DNA of 64,000 nt, from NCBI RefSeq assembly GCF_001955715.1, contig NZ_CP019239.1, forward strand, positions 3,534,001-3,598,000. The letters are read 5' to 3'. This stretch comes from Rhodoferax saidenbachensis. GTDB lineage: Bacteria; Pseudomonadota; Gammaproteobacteria; Burkholderiales; Burkholderiaceae_C. The translations under genes and the position numbers were made by a program. Below, one piece after another: positions 27,061-36,214 of the stretch. The notes under the pieces were generated by a model. That model was not told where the DNA came from. It saw only the letters and a list, made by a program, of their open reading frames with translations, and did no database searches. Each line of letters begins with the position of its first letter. The first letter of the stretch is position 1.

Positions 27061-28806
27061 ATGCGGGAGGACGCGCCCGCGCACTCCTGGTTTGGCCCCA
27101 CCCTGCTGGACACCTCACCAGACCCAACCGAAGACCCCCGCGAATTAACACGCCTGTGGCGCGGCTTCATGACGGCCCGCCTCACGCTGGGCCTGGTCTT
27201 GGTGATGCTGCAGCTGGCGCTCTACATCACGGGGACGGCCCACAACCAATGGCTGATCGCTGTCAGTGCGGCTTATTTTGCCGGCACGGTAGCCACCCGC
27301 TTACTGACCAGTCCCAAGCCGCTGGGCAGTGCATTCAACCGCAACTGGCTGATGCTGGTAGGGCTGGACGTTTTGACCTTTGCTTCACTGCAGTGGATGC
27401 AGGGCAGTAACCTCAATTACACGCCGCTGTTTGCCTTGCCCATTTTGCTGGCGGCCGTGCTGGGTTCGCTGCGCATGGCACTGGGCACCGCCGCCAGCGT
27501 CACGATGCTGCTGCTGGGCGGCACTTTGTGGACGTATCTGGGCAGCCCGATGGACGCCACACCGTATTTTGTTCAGGCAGCGCTCAGCGGCGTAGGTTAC
27601 TTTGCCATCGCCCTGCTGGCCAACCAGTTGTCTGCCCGATTGGCCGATGAGGGACAGCGCGCGCGACGCAGCCAGGTGGCGGCACGCATCCAGCGACAGG
27701 TCAATGAGTTGGTGATTGAGTCCCTGCCCGATGGCGTGCTGATTGTGGACACCGCCGGGAGCGTGCGGGCGGCCAACCCGGCGGCCCGCCAGTTACTGGG
27801 ATCACGGCGGGCCCAGCAGTCGACGGGATTTGGCCTGCGTGATGAGCCGGGATGGAGGCCTTTGCTGGACCTCACCCGCATGAGCGTGGGCACCGGGCAC
27901 AACCAGGAAGCCGATGTATCCATACGGCACGAAGGCCATGGCCCGCGCCGGCTGCGTGCACGCACCCGTCTCGCCGCCCCCCAAGGCACGGATGGCGAAA
28001 GTCTGTGCGTGCTTTTTCTGCAGGACCTGCGCGAGCTGGAAGCGCGCATGCGCACCGAAAAACTGGCCAGCATGGGCCGCATGTCTACCGCCGTCGCCCA
28101 TGAGATTCGCAATCCCTTGGCCGCGATTGCACAAGCCAATGCGCTTCTGGACGAAGACCTCAGTGACCCTCGGCTCAAAAGGCTCACCGGCATGGTCAGC
28201 CAGAATGCCAAACGGTTGGAGAAAATTGTCGAGGACATCCTCAATGTGTCACGCGTACAGCCGCTGGAAGACATACACGCGGCGCCCTTGGTGCATATCA
28301 ATGAATCGGTGCACCGCATCTGCCACGACTGGGCAATGCAAAACAATGCCCAACAGCAACTGGCCACCCAGTTGCCTGACACAGAGTCAGCCGTGCCGTT
28401 CGACGCTGACCATTTGCGCCGGGTACTGATCAACCTGCTGGACAACGCGCGGCGCTATGCGAGTTCCCAGCCGGACGCGATACAAGTTGGCGTCCGCACC
28501 ACGGAGTCGCAGCAGGCCCGCCTGACGATCTGGAGCGACGGCGCCCCGATGGACCGCTCCGTGGAGCGCCACTTGTTTGAGCCCTTCTTCTCGTCCGAGA
28601 GCCGCTCCAGTGGACTGGGCCTGTATATTTGCAGGGAATTGTGTGAAAGCCATGGCGCCACCATCCTCTACCAGCGCAATGTCCGCCCGACCCGCGGACA
28701 GGTCGTGGAGGGCAATGAATTTGTCATAGGCTTTGCGAACACACCATCCAACGACACCCAGCCAGCCAACCTCAACACCACCCCATGGCAAACCACGCTG
28801 TACTGA
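27061..28806 (+). CDS. pilS: Sensor histidine kinase, PilS type
   Basis: 581 residues. About six membrane helices (40-200) are followed by a PAS-like region (VIESLPDGVLIVDTAGSVRAANPAA) and the kinase core. The phospho-acceptor His is 347 in AVAHEIRNPLAAI, the N box is LINLLDNARRYA, and the G box includes SSGLGLYICRELCESHGA. PilS senses pilin in the membrane and phosphorylates PilR to control type IV pilus genes. It begins directly after the PP0621 stop and overlaps pilR by 22 nt, which means coupled expression. No pilin genes are in this window. Confidence 0.9.
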   Translation: MREDAPAHSWFGPTLLDTSPDPTEDPRELTRLWRGFMTARLTLGLVLVMLQLALYITGTAHNQWLIAVSAAYFAGTVATRLLTSPKPLGSAFNRNWLMLVGLDVLTFASLQWMQGSNLNYTPLFALPILLAAVLGSLRMALGTAASVTMLLLGGTLWTYLGSPMDATPYFVQAALSGVGYFAIALLANQLSARLADEGQRARRSQVAARIQRQVNELVIESLPDGVLIVDTAGSVRAANPAARQLLGSRRAQQSTGFGLRDEPGWRPLLDLTRMSVGTGHNQEADVSIRHEGHGPRRLRARTRLAAPQGTDGESLCVLFLQDLRELEARMRTEKLASMGRMSTAVAHEIRNPLAAIAQANALLDEDLSDPRLKRLTGMVSQNAKRLEKIVEDILNVSRVQPLEDIHAAPLVHINESVHRICHDWAMQNNAQQQLATQLPDTESAVPFDADHLRRVLINLLDNARRYASSQPDAIQVGVRTTESQQARLTIWSDGAPMDRSVERHLFEPFFSSESRSSGLGLYICRELCESHGATILYQRNVRPTRGQVVEGNEFVIGFANTPSNDTQPANLNTTPWQTTLY

Positions 28807-30257
28807 GCAACGCCCAGGTCCTGGTCATCGACGATGAGCCGGATCTGCGCACGCTTTATGAGCTCACCCTGCTGCGGGAAGGCTACCGTGTGGAAACAGC
28901 TGGCTGCGTACAGGAGGCCCGGCAACTGCTGGCCTCCCATAGTTTTGACGTGGTGATCACCGACATGCGCCTGCCCGACGGTATGGGCACCGACATCCTG
29001 CAGGATCTGAAGACCCAGCAGCGCACTGAGCGCTGTATCGTGATCACGGCCTACGGTTCGGCCGAGAACGCGGTGGAATCCCTCAAGGCGGGCGCTTTTG
29101 ACTACCAGACCAAACCGGTGGATTTGAAACAATTTCGCACTGTGGTGGCATCCGCGGTACAGGATGTCTCACCGCGCCATGCCCCCCAAAAGACTGCGGC
29201 CGGCTCACGTCCGCCCGAAACGGCAACACGCTCACTCAGCGGAGCCGCAGCGCTGGCACGTCTGGCCGGTGATTCCGCCAGCATGCGCAACGTCAAGGAA
29301 CGCATCGCCAAAGTAGCGCGCAGCATGGCCCCGGTCATGATCCGCGGTGAATCCGGCACCGGCAAGGAGCTGGTCGCCGGCGCTCTGCATGCCAACAGCC
29401 ACCGCGCCAGCGGCCCTTGGGTGGCCGTGAATTGCAGCGCCATCCCGGAAAACCTGCTGGAAGCCGAGTTTTTTGGCTCCAAAAAAGGCGCCTACACCGG
29501 ATCTACCCAGGACCGGCCAGGGTTCTTTCAGAGCGCCAGCGGTGGCACGCTGTTTCTCGACGAAATCGGCGATCTGCCACTGGCCATGCAATCCAAGCTT
29601 TTGCGCGCCATCCAGGAGCGCTGTGTGCGCGCGATTGGCGCCGCCCAGGAAGAGCAGGTGGATGTGCGCATCATCAGCGCCACCCACAAAGACCTGCCTG
29701 CCGAAGTCAGCACCGGGAAATTCCGCCAGGACCTGTATTACAGGCTCAATGTGATCGATATTTTCGTGCCGCCCTTGCGGGAGCGCCGCGAAGACCTGCC
29801 CGTACTCTGCGAAGCCCTGTTGGCCCGGATTGCAGAGGAATCCGGCATGCCCGTACCCGACCTGTCCGAACAAGCACTGCAGCAACTGTCTACGCAACTC
29901 TTGCCCGGCAATGTGCGGGAGTTGGAGAACCTGCTGCACCGTGCCGTGGCCCTATCTGACGGTGAGGTACTGCAGTTCGACGACTTGCAGCCTTCCAATA
30001 CCAGTCCCGCCCCTCTCGAATACACGCCCCCCCCCACAGTCCGCCCCTTCTCTACGGAAATTTCACTGCCAACCGATTTGCAAAGCCATCTGGACCAGCA
30101 GGAGCGCGACATTCTGGTTCAAACGCTCAAGGAAACCGGATTCAACCGGACAGTGGCGGCCCAGCGTCTGGGCCTAAGCCTGCGCCAGATCCGCTACCGC
30201 ATTGCGCGGTTGAAGATAGATGCCCCCCTTTCCCCTGGCGAAAGCCCCGATGCCTGA
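28785..30257 (+). CDS. pilR: Sigma-54-dependent response regulator, PilR type
   Basis: 490 residues. The receiver domain (1-125) has the phospho-accepting Asp60 in VVITDMRLPDG and Lys in YQTKPVD. The AAA+ domain shows Walker A GESGTGKELVAG, the sigma-54 loop GAYTGSTQDRPGFF (GAFTGA variant: GAYTGS) and Walker B GGTLFLDEIGDLP. The C-terminal Fis-type HTH is FNRTVAAQRLGLSLRQIRYRI. It activates sigma-54 promoters such as pilA. The GAYTGS variant of the GAFTGA loop is less common, though Tyr is tolerated in known activators. Confidence 0.92.
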   Translation: MANHAVLSNAQVLVIDDEPDLRTLYELTLLREGYRVETAGCVQEARQLLASHSFDVVITDMRLPDGMGTDILQDLKTQQRTERCIVITAYGSAENAVESLKAGAFDYQTKPVDLKQFRTVVASAVQDVSPRHAPQKTAAGSRPPETATRSLSGAAALARLAGDSASMRNVKERIAKVARSMAPVMIRGESGTGKELVAGALHANSHRASGPWVAVNCSAIPENLLEAEFFGSKKGAYTGSTQDRPGFFQSASGGTLFLDEIGDLPLAMQSKLLRAIQERCVRAIGAAQEEQVDVRIISATHKDLPAEVSTGKFRQDLYYRLNVIDIFVPPLRERREDLPVLCEALLARIAEESGMPVPDLSEQALQQLSTQLLPGNVRELENLLHRAVALSDGEVLQFDDLQPSNTSPAPLEYTPPPTVRPFSTEISLPTDLQSHLDQQERDILVQTLKETGFNRTVAAQRLGLSLRQIRYRIARLKIDAPLSPGESPDA

Positions 30258-30852
30258 ACTGCGTGAAACCAACGCCACCAGTTGGCAAAAGGGCTGGTAC
30301 CGTTTTGCACGCCACCTGCCCTCCCCCAACTTCGGCGCACGTCCGGCAGACGCGCAGATCGACCTGGTCGTGCTGCATTCCATCAGCTTGCCTCCTGGTG
30401 TGTATGGAGGAACGCAAGTACAAGAGCTGTTTACCAACCAGCTCGATTGGTCACAGCACCCCTACTTCAAAAGCATCGAGGGTTTGCAGGTGTCTGCGCA
30501 TTTCTATATCCAGCGCGGTGGTGAAATCTGGCAATTTGTCAGTTGTGATGACCGCGCCTGGCATGCAGGCACCTCCCACTACCGGGGCAGAGATAACTGC
30601 AATGACGACTCCATCGGCATAGAGCTGGAGGGCTTGGAGGGCGACACGTTTACCCCTGCACAGTACGAGGCGCTGCAGGCCCTGTGCCCAGCGCTGGTGC
30701 AGCACTACCCCATCGCCCACCTGGCGGGCCACGAGCACATCGCGCCCGGACGCAAGGCGGACCCCGGACCAGGGCTGGATTGGGCACTTTTGCAACACAC
30801 CCTGGGGCTTGCCCCTCAGTGTTTCCCCGATAGCGTAAAAAAAATCTGCTGA
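30250..30852 (+). CDS. ampD: 1,6-anhydro-N-acetylmuramyl-L-alanine amidase
   Basis: 200 residues from ATG at 30250, overlapping pilR by 8 nt. AmpD is a cytoplasmic zinc amidase that cuts the peptide from anhydro-muropeptides during cell-wall recycling. The family pattern is intact: LVVLHSISLPPG with the first zinc His, VSAHFYIQRGGEIWQFV, RAWHAGTSHYRGRDNCNDDSIGIELEG, and LAGHEHIAPGRKADPGPGLDW with the second His and the Asp ligand. An in-frame start at 30220 is possible but lies inside pilR. It is the last gene of the ccsA-pilSR run. Confidence 0.95.
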   Translation: MPELRETNATSWQKGWYRFARHLPSPNFGARPADAQIDLVVLHSISLPPGVYGGTQVQELFTNQLDWSQHPYFKSIEGLQVSAHFYIQRGGEIWQFVSCDDRAWHAGTSHYRGRDNCNDDSIGIELEGLEGDTFTPAQYEALQALCPALVQHYPIAHLAGHEHIAPGRKADPGPGLDWALLQHTLGLAPQCFPDSVKKIC

Positions 30853-31111
30853 ATTGATTTGCGCTTTTTCGCATCACCCTCGGCCTGCCAGTCGGCGGTC
30901 CTTCCGATCTGATTTCCGCTAAACCCTGATGGCATGCGGCCATGCTGGGCAAATGGGCTGGAATGCAGCGCCAGTACTGCGCCAGCCCGTTGGAATGCGC
31001 AAACCACAAGGCTTGCGCGACAACGGAAGCCGTCGTCGCAGGCATCGGCAAAACAGTCTCGCCTATGCAAATTCAGGGGGCGAATTCATTCCAGGGTCAT
31101 TTTCAGCAGAT

Positions 31112-31127
31112 ACACTACCTGTAGTGG
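31112..31127 (+). promoter_or_regulatory. NrdR box 1 (upstream of -35)
   Basis: ACACTACCTGTAGTGG matches 12 of 16 positions of the NrdR consensus ACACWATATATWGTGT. It sits immediately before the -35 element. Confidence 0.7.
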
Positions 31128-31128
31128 C

Positions 31129-31157
31129 TTGTAAGCTATCCAGACCCCAGATATAGT
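31129..31157 (+). promoter_or_regulatory. nrdAB promoter
   Basis: TTGTAA (31129-31134), 17-nt spacer, TATAGT (31152-31157). The -10 element is inside NrdR box 2, which suits repression. Confidence 0.7.
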
Positions 31158-31159
31158 GT
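31144..31159 (+). promoter_or_regulatory. NrdR box 2 (over -10)
   Basis: ACCCCAGATATAGTGT matches 13 of 16 consensus positions. Its start is 32 bp from that of box 1, three helical turns, the spacing expected for cooperative NrdR binding. Confidence 0.75.
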
Positions 31160-31256
31160 GTGCTGCCCATAACGAAAGAAGCCCAAGAAATGCTCTTTCT
31201 GATCACGCACCAGTTCTGCCCAAGCCATAAAAAATACTGATTTAGACGAGGAAATC

Positions 31257-34181
31257 ATGCAATCTGTTTCAAACGTATCCAGCCCCGTCGCCACGGGAGT
31301 CCTGACGGCCCATAGCGTCCCAGACGTGGACCACAGCGCAACCAGCGCGTTGGCCCACTACCAGATCATTCGCCGCAACGGCGCAGTGGTCCCGTTCGAG
31401 CCCAACAAGATCGCCGTGGCCTTGATGAAGGCCTTTCTGGCGGTGCACGGCACCCAGGGCGCAGCGTCCGCCAGCGTGCGCGAAACCGTAGATGGCCTGA
31501 CGCAACAGGTCATCCGTGCTCTCATGCGCTCACGCCCCGGTGGCGGCACCTTCCATATAGAAGACGTGCAGGATCACGTAGAACTGGGTCTGATGCGTGG
31601 CGGCCACCATGAGATCGCCCGTGCTTATGTGCTGTACCGCGAACGCCGTACGCAAGAGCGCGCCAAACAGGTTGCACAGGAAGCGCCTCCCACGCCCGCA
31701 CTGCACGTACTGGAAGGTGGCCAACGCGTAGCCCTGGACCTGAACCAGTTGCGTCTGAAAATCGAAACCGCCTGCGCTGGACTCGGCGCTGACGTCAAGG
31801 CCGAGCCCATTTTGGCCGAAACCATGCGCAATTTGTATGACGGCGTCCCGATGGACGAAGTCTACAAAGCGTCCATCCTGGCCGCACGTACCCTGATTGA
31901 AAAGGACCCGGACTACACGTACGCCACCGCGCGTCTGCTGTTCCATACCATCTCGCGCGAAGTGCTGGGCCGCGACGTGGCACAAGCCGACATGCAGGAA
32001 GCCTATGTGGACTACTTCCCCGGCTTTATCAAGCGCGGCGTGGACGCAGAATTGCTGGATGAAAAACTGCAACAGTTTGACCTGAAACGTCTGGGCGCTG
32101 CACTCAAGGCCGACCGCGACCTGAAGTTTGATTATCTGGGTCTGCAAACGCTGTATGACCGCTACTTCTTGCACGAAGGCAAAACCCGCATCGAATTGCC
32201 CCAGGCGTTCTTCATGCGTGTGGCCATGGGCTTGTCGCTGAATGAAATTGACCGCGAAGCGCGTGCCATCGAGTTCTACGAGGTGTTGTCCTCGTTTGAC
32301 TTCATGTCCAGCACACCCACACTGTTCAACAGCGGCACGCTGCGTTCACAGCTGTCGAGCTGCTACCTGACCACGGTCCCTGACGACCTGGATGGCATTT
32401 ACGAATCCATCAAGGAAAACGCATTGCTGTCCAAGTTCGCCGGCGGTCTGGGCAACGACTGGACACGCGTGCGCGCCCTGGGCTCCCATATCAAGGGAAC
32501 CAACGGCGAATCGCAAGGGGTGGTGCCCTTCCTGAAGGTAGTCAATGACACGGCAGTAGCCGTGAACCAGGGCGGCAAGCGCAAAGGTGCAGTCTGCACC
32601 TACCTGGAATCTTGGCACCTGGATATCGAAGAGTTCCTGGAGTTGCGCAAGAACACCGGCGATGACCGCCGCCGCACCCATGACATGAACACCGCCAACT
32701 GGATTCCTGATCTGTTCATGCGCCGCGTGATGGAAAAAGGGACCTGGACCCTGTTCTCGCCTTCCAACGTGCCCGATTTGCACGACCTGTTCGGCGCTGA
32801 CTTCGAAAAGGCCTATGTCGCCTACGAAGCGAAAGCCGCACGCGGCGAGATCAAGCCTGCACGCACGCTGCAAGCTGCAGACCTGTGGCGCAAGATGCTG
32901 ACCATGCTGTTTGAAACCGGTCACCCCTGGATCACGTTCAAGGATGCCTGCAATGTGCGCTCGCCTCAGCAGCACGCTGGCGTGGTGCATTCCAGCAACC
33001 TGTGCACCGAAATCACACTCAACACGTCAGACACCGAAACCGCGGTGTGCAACCTGGGTTCGGTCAACCTGCTGCAGCATCTGAAAGACGGTGCCGTCGA
33101 CCACGACAAGCTCAAGCGCACCATCACCACGGCCATGCGCATGCTGGACAACGTGATTGACATCAACTACTACGCCGTCAAGAAGGCACGCGACTCCAAT
33201 CTGCGCCACCGTCCGGTTGGCCTGGGTGTCATGGCCTTCCAGGACAGCCTGTACGAATTGCGCATCCCCTACGCCTCCAATGCGGCTGTGCAGTTTGCCG
33301 ACGAGTCCATGGAAGCCATCAGCTACTACGCTTACTGGGCATCCACCGAATTGGCCCGTGAGCGTGGCAAGTATTCCTCGTTCCGTGGCTCGCTGTGGGA
33401 CAAGGGTGTCCTGCCTCTGGACACCTTGGACATGCTCGCCAGCGCACGCGGTGGTTATGTGGAAGTGGATCGCTCCTCCACCCTGGATTGGGATGCGCTG
33501 CGCAAGAAGATTGCCACGGACGGCATGCGCAATTCCAACTGTGTCGCGATTGCACCCACCGCCACCATCTCCAACATCATTGGCGTGGACGCCTCCATTG
33601 AGCCTTGCTTTGGCAATCTGTCGGTCAAGTCCAACCTGTCGGGTGAGTTCACCGTCATCAACAGCTACCTGGTGCGTGATCTGAAACGCCTGGGTCTGTG
33701 GGACGACGTCATGGTCATGGACCTGAAGCACTTCGACGGATCGCTGAGCCCGATCGACCGCGTGCCGCAAGAGATCAAGCAACTCTACGCCACGGCATTT
33801 GAAGTGGAAACCCAGTGGCTGGTGGAAGCTGCCGCCCGTCGCCAGAAGTGGATTGACCAGGCCCAGTCCCTGAACATCTACATGGCAGGCGCCTCCGGCA
33901 AGAAGCTTGATGAGACTTACAAGCTCGCGTGGTTGCGTGGCCTCAAAACCACCTACTACCTGCGCACCATGTCTGCCACCCACGCAGAGAAGTCCACGGT
34001 GATGGCCGGTCGCATGAATGCAGTGTCGTCAGGCAATGACGCCCAAGGCTCCACACGCACATCGAGCGCACTGGAAGCGGCTGCCGCAGCGGCACAAGCA
34101 CAGATGGAATTGGCCACCAACGCTGCAACAGACATCAAGTTCTGCGGTGTGGATGACCCCACGTGCGAGTCCTGTCAGTAA
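31257..34181 (+). CDS. nrdA: Class Ia ribonucleotide reductase, alpha subunit (two ATP-cones)
   Basis: 974 residues, longer than E. coli NrdA because two ATP-cone domains are present: one at about 34-135 (YQIIRRNGAVVPFEPNKIA) and one at about 150-235, the latter matching the single E. coli cone. This resembles the Pseudomonas aeruginosa type. Catalytic residues are visible: the SSCYL Cys, NLCTEI with the thiyl-radical Cys and Asn/Glu neighbours, AVCNLGSVNL with the partner Cys, and a C-terminal redox pair CESC. It reduces ribonucleotides to deoxyribonucleotides with NrdB. It is controlled by an NrdR-type promoter. Confidence 0.97.
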   Translation: MQSVSNVSSPVATGVLTAHSVPDVDHSATSALAHYQIIRRNGAVVPFEPNKIAVALMKAFLAVHGTQGAASASVRETVDGLTQQVIRALMRSRPGGGTFHIEDVQDHVELGLMRGGHHEIARAYVLYRERRTQERAKQVAQEAPPTPALHVLEGGQRVALDLNQLRLKIETACAGLGADVKAEPILAETMRNLYDGVPMDEVYKASILAARTLIEKDPDYTYATARLLFHTISREVLGRDVAQADMQEAYVDYFPGFIKRGVDAELLDEKLQQFDLKRLGAALKADRDLKFDYLGLQTLYDRYFLHEGKTRIELPQAFFMRVAMGLSLNEIDREARAIEFYEVLSSFDFMSSTPTLFNSGTLRSQLSSCYLTTVPDDLDGIYESIKENALLSKFAGGLGNDWTRVRALGSHIKGTNGESQGVVPFLKVVNDTAVAVNQGGKRKGAVCTYLESWHLDIEEFLELRKNTGDDRRRTHDMNTANWIPDLFMRRVMEKGTWTLFSPSNVPDLHDLFGADFEKAYVAYEAKAARGEIKPARTLQAADLWRKMLTMLFETGHPWITFKDACNVRSPQQHAGVVHSSNLCTEITLNTSDTETAVCNLGSVNLLQHLKDGAVDHDKLKRTITTAMRMLDNVIDINYYAVKKARDSNLRHRPVGLGVMAFQDSLYELRIPYASNAAVQFADESMEAISYYAYWASTELARERGKYSSFRGSLWDKGVLPLDTLDMLASARGGYVEVDRSSTLDWDALRKKIATDGMRNSNCVAIAPTATISNIIGVDASIEPCFGNLSVKSNLSGEFTVINSYLVRDLKRLGLWDDVMVMDLKHFDGSLSPIDRVPQEIKQLYATAFEVETQWLVEAAARRQKWIDQAQSLNIYMAGASGKKLDETYKLAWLRGLKTTYYLRTMSATHAEKSTVMAGRMNAVSSGNDAQGSTRTSSALEAAAAAAQAQMELATNAATDIKFCGVDDPTCESCQ

Positions 34182-34301
34182 ATGCAGCGCCGTGATGCCA
34201 ACGCATTGCGATGCAATTGAACAACACAAATTAGCGGCGAAATGCATGATTACTTTTCATTTCATTTCGCTGCTCTCATAATCCGCTGATTGGAACCATC
34301 T

Positions 34302-35492
34302 ATGTTGACCTGGGACGAAGAAGTCAAGCCCTCATCGCCGTCTAATTTTTTGCGCAAACCGTCCGACGAACTTTCGGTTGCGCAGGTGCCAATGACTCCC
34401 GGTTTAAGCACACTCCCTGCAGCGGATGCCCCGACGGCCAGTGCACACGCTGCACCTTCAGCGTCCGGCGCACCCCGCCGCGTACGTGCCGATGACAAGC
34501 GCATCATCAACGGCCAAACCGATGTGAACCAGCTGGTTCCCTTCAAATACAAATGGGCGTGGGAAAAGTACCTGGCCACCTGCGCCAACCACTGGATGCC
34601 GCAAGAGGTCAATATGTCCCGGGACATCGCCTTGTGGAAAGACCCCAATGGCCTGACTGAAGATGAGCGCCGTATCGTCAAGCGCAATCTGGGTTTCTTT
34701 GTGACCGCAGATTCACTGGCAGCCAACAACATTGTGCTGGGCACCTATCGCCACATCACGGCGCCCGAATGCCGCCAGTTTTTACTGCGCCAGGCTTTTG
34801 AAGAAGCCATTCACACGCACGCGTACCAGTACATCGTGGAGTCGCTGGGACTGGACGAGAGCGAAATTTTCAACGCCTACAACGAAGTGGCATCGATCCG
34901 CGAGAAGGACCAGTTCCTGATTCCGTTCATCGACGCCATCAGCGACCCCAACTTCAAGACTGGCACGCACGAGACCGACCAGACACTTTTGAAGTCACTG
35001 ATCGTTTTTGCCTGCCTGATGGAAGGCCTGTTCTTCTACGTCGGCTTCACGCAAATTCTGGCACTCGGTCGCCAGAACAAGATGACGGGTGCTGCCGAGC
35101 AATACCAGTACATCCTGCGCGATGAGTCCATGCACTGCAATTTCGGCATCGACCTGATCAACCAGCTCAAGCTCGAAAACCCCAACCTGTGGACACCTGA
35201 GTTCAAGGCGGAAATCAAGGGTCTGTTCGAGAAAGCAGTGGAGCTCGAATACAAATATGCCGAAGACACCATGCCACGTGGCGTGCTCGGTATGAACGCA
35301 TCAATGTTCAAAGGCTACTTGCGCTACATCGCCAACCGCCGCGCCCAACAGATCGGCCTGGAAGCTCTTTTCCCCAATGAGGAAAACCCCTTCCCCTGGA
35401 TGAGCGAAATGATTGACCTGAAGAAAGAGCGCAACTTCTTCGAAACCCGGGTGATTGAATACCAATCGGGTGGCGCTCTTTCCTGGGACTGA
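34302..35492 (+). CDS. nrdB: Class Ia ribonucleotide reductase, beta (radical) subunit
   Basis: 396 residues from ATG at 34302; a TTG at 34290 is an alternative. NrdB houses the di-iron centre and tyrosyl radical. Ligands are visible in [11 protein letters not shown] (Asp), [10 protein letters not shown] (Glu, His), [10 protein letters not shown] (Glu) and [12 protein letters not shown] (Glu, His). The radical Tyr lies four residues after the His in IHTHAY, as in E. coli Tyr122. A low-complexity N-terminal ~55 residues (rich in Ala, Pro, Ser) precede the conserved core starting [20 protein letters not shown]. It follows nrdA by 120 nt. Confidence 0.95.
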   Translation: MLTWDEEVKPSSPSNFLRKPSDELSVAQVPMTPGLSTLPAADAPTASAHAAPSASGAPRRVRADDKRIINGQTDVNQLVPFKYKWAWEKYLATCANHWMPQEVNMSRDIALWKDPNGLTEDERRIVKRNLGFFVTADSLAANNIVLGTYRHITAPECRQFLLRQAFEEAIHTHAYQYIVESLGLDESEIFNAYNEVASIREKDQFLIPFIDAISDPNFKTGTHETDQTLLKSLIVFACLMEGLFFYVGFTQILALGRQNKMTGAAEQYQYILRDESMHCNFGIDLINQLKLENPNLWTPEFKAEIKGLFEKAVELEYKYAEDTMPRGVLGMNASMFKGYLRYIANRRAQQIGLEALFPNEENPFPWMSEMIDLKKERNFFETRVIEYQSGGALSWD

Positions 35493-35605
35493 AACATCAC
35501 AATGTATTCTGAAATTTCACGCACTCACACACGCCCCGCAGAGGGTGGTATGGATGCGTGTCACCAAGTTCATGCTGCTGGGATACTGCCCAACACCATG
35601 AATCG

Positions 35606-35631
35606 CTTCTTGCACTCCAACTCGCAAGAAG
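35606..35631 (+). promoter_or_regulatory. 5' leader hairpin of histone H1-like gene
   Basis: CTTCTTGC (35606-35613) pairs with GCAAGAAG (35624-35631), eight perfect base pairs with a 10-nt loop, 31 nt before the ATG. It lacks a T-run, so it may affect mRNA stability or translation rather than end transcription. Confidence 0.4.
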
Positions 35632-35662
35632 TGCTCTTTGTAAATTGATCAAGGAGAAAATT

Positions 35663-36157
35663 ATGGCAACTGCAAAAAAACCGGCCGCAAAAAAGGCCGC
35701 TCCCGCTAAGAAAGCTGCTCCCGCTAAGAAGCCAGCAGCGAAAAAAGTAGCAGCTAAGAAAGCTGCGCCGGCCAAGAAGGCGGCACCTGCTAAGAAACCA
35801 GCAGCGAAAAAAGTAGCGGCCAAAAAGCCGGCTGCGAAAAAAGTAGCTGCTAAGAAACCAGCAGCGAAAAAAGTAGCGGCCAAAAAGCCGGCTGCGAAAA
35901 AAGTAGCAGCGAAGAAACCAGCGGCCAAGAAAGCTCCAGCTAAAAAAGCTGCAGCCAAAAAGGCTCCTGCCAAGAAAGCTGCTGCGGCCAAGAAGCCCGC
36001 CGCCAAGAAGCCCGCAGCTAAAAAGGCAGCCAAAAAGCCGGCTGCGAAGAAAGCCGCGAAAGCACCCGCTGCCAAAGCAGCCCCTGCTGCCCCTGCTGCT
36101 CAGACCACTCTGAACCCGCAGGCAGCCTGGCCGTTTCCTACGTCCAGCAAGCCTTAA
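35663..36157 (+). CDS. Histone H1-like DNA-binding protein (Lys/Ala/Pro repeats)
   Basis: 164 residues, almost entirely AKKPAAKKAA-type repeats, like the C-terminal tail of eukaryotic H1 and the bacterial HC1/HC2/AlgP group. About 140 residues are repeat; a short non-repetitive tail ends LNPQAAWPFPTSSKP. The start has AAGGAG 9 nt upstream. DNA repeats are near-identical: the block coding PAAKKVAAKK recurs several times (35730-35910), which favours slippage and length change between strains. It probably condenses DNA without sequence specificity. It is followed by a strong terminator. Confidence 0.92.
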   Translation: MATAKKPAAKKAAPAKKAAPAKKPAAKKVAAKKAAPAKKAAPAKKPAAKKVAAKKPAAKKVAAKKPAAKKVAAKKPAAKKVAAKKPAAKKAPAKKAAAKKAPAKKAAAAKKPAAKKPAAKKAAKKPAAKKAAKAPAAKAAPAAPAAQTTLNPQAAWPFPTSSKP

Positions 36158-36177
36158 TCAGTTCACTGATGGGCCTC

Positions 36178-36212
36178 AAAGCCCGGCACCACTTGTGGTG
36201 CCGGGCTTTTTT
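36178..36212 (+). terminator. Intrinsic terminator of histone H1-like gene
   Basis: GCCCGGCACCAC-TT-GTGGTGCCGGGC is a perfect 12-bp stem (36181-36206) followed by six T residues. It ends just before the convergent DUF3426 gene. Confidence 0.95.
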
Positions 36213-36214
36213 AT

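Larger units (their letters stand above)
30853..31256 (+). other. nrdA upstream region
   Basis: These 404 bases have no convincing gene. The first ~250 nt show no motif I recognise; the last ~145 carry two NrdR boxes around a sigma-70-type promoter (listed separately), leaving a ~100-nt leader before nrdA. Confidence 0.6.

Noticed and set aside
35663-36157. Repeats in this gene as a CRISPR-like array
   Set aside because: The units are tandem codon repeats of a Lys/Ala-rich protein, without unique spacers. No CRISPR array was seen anywhere in the window.
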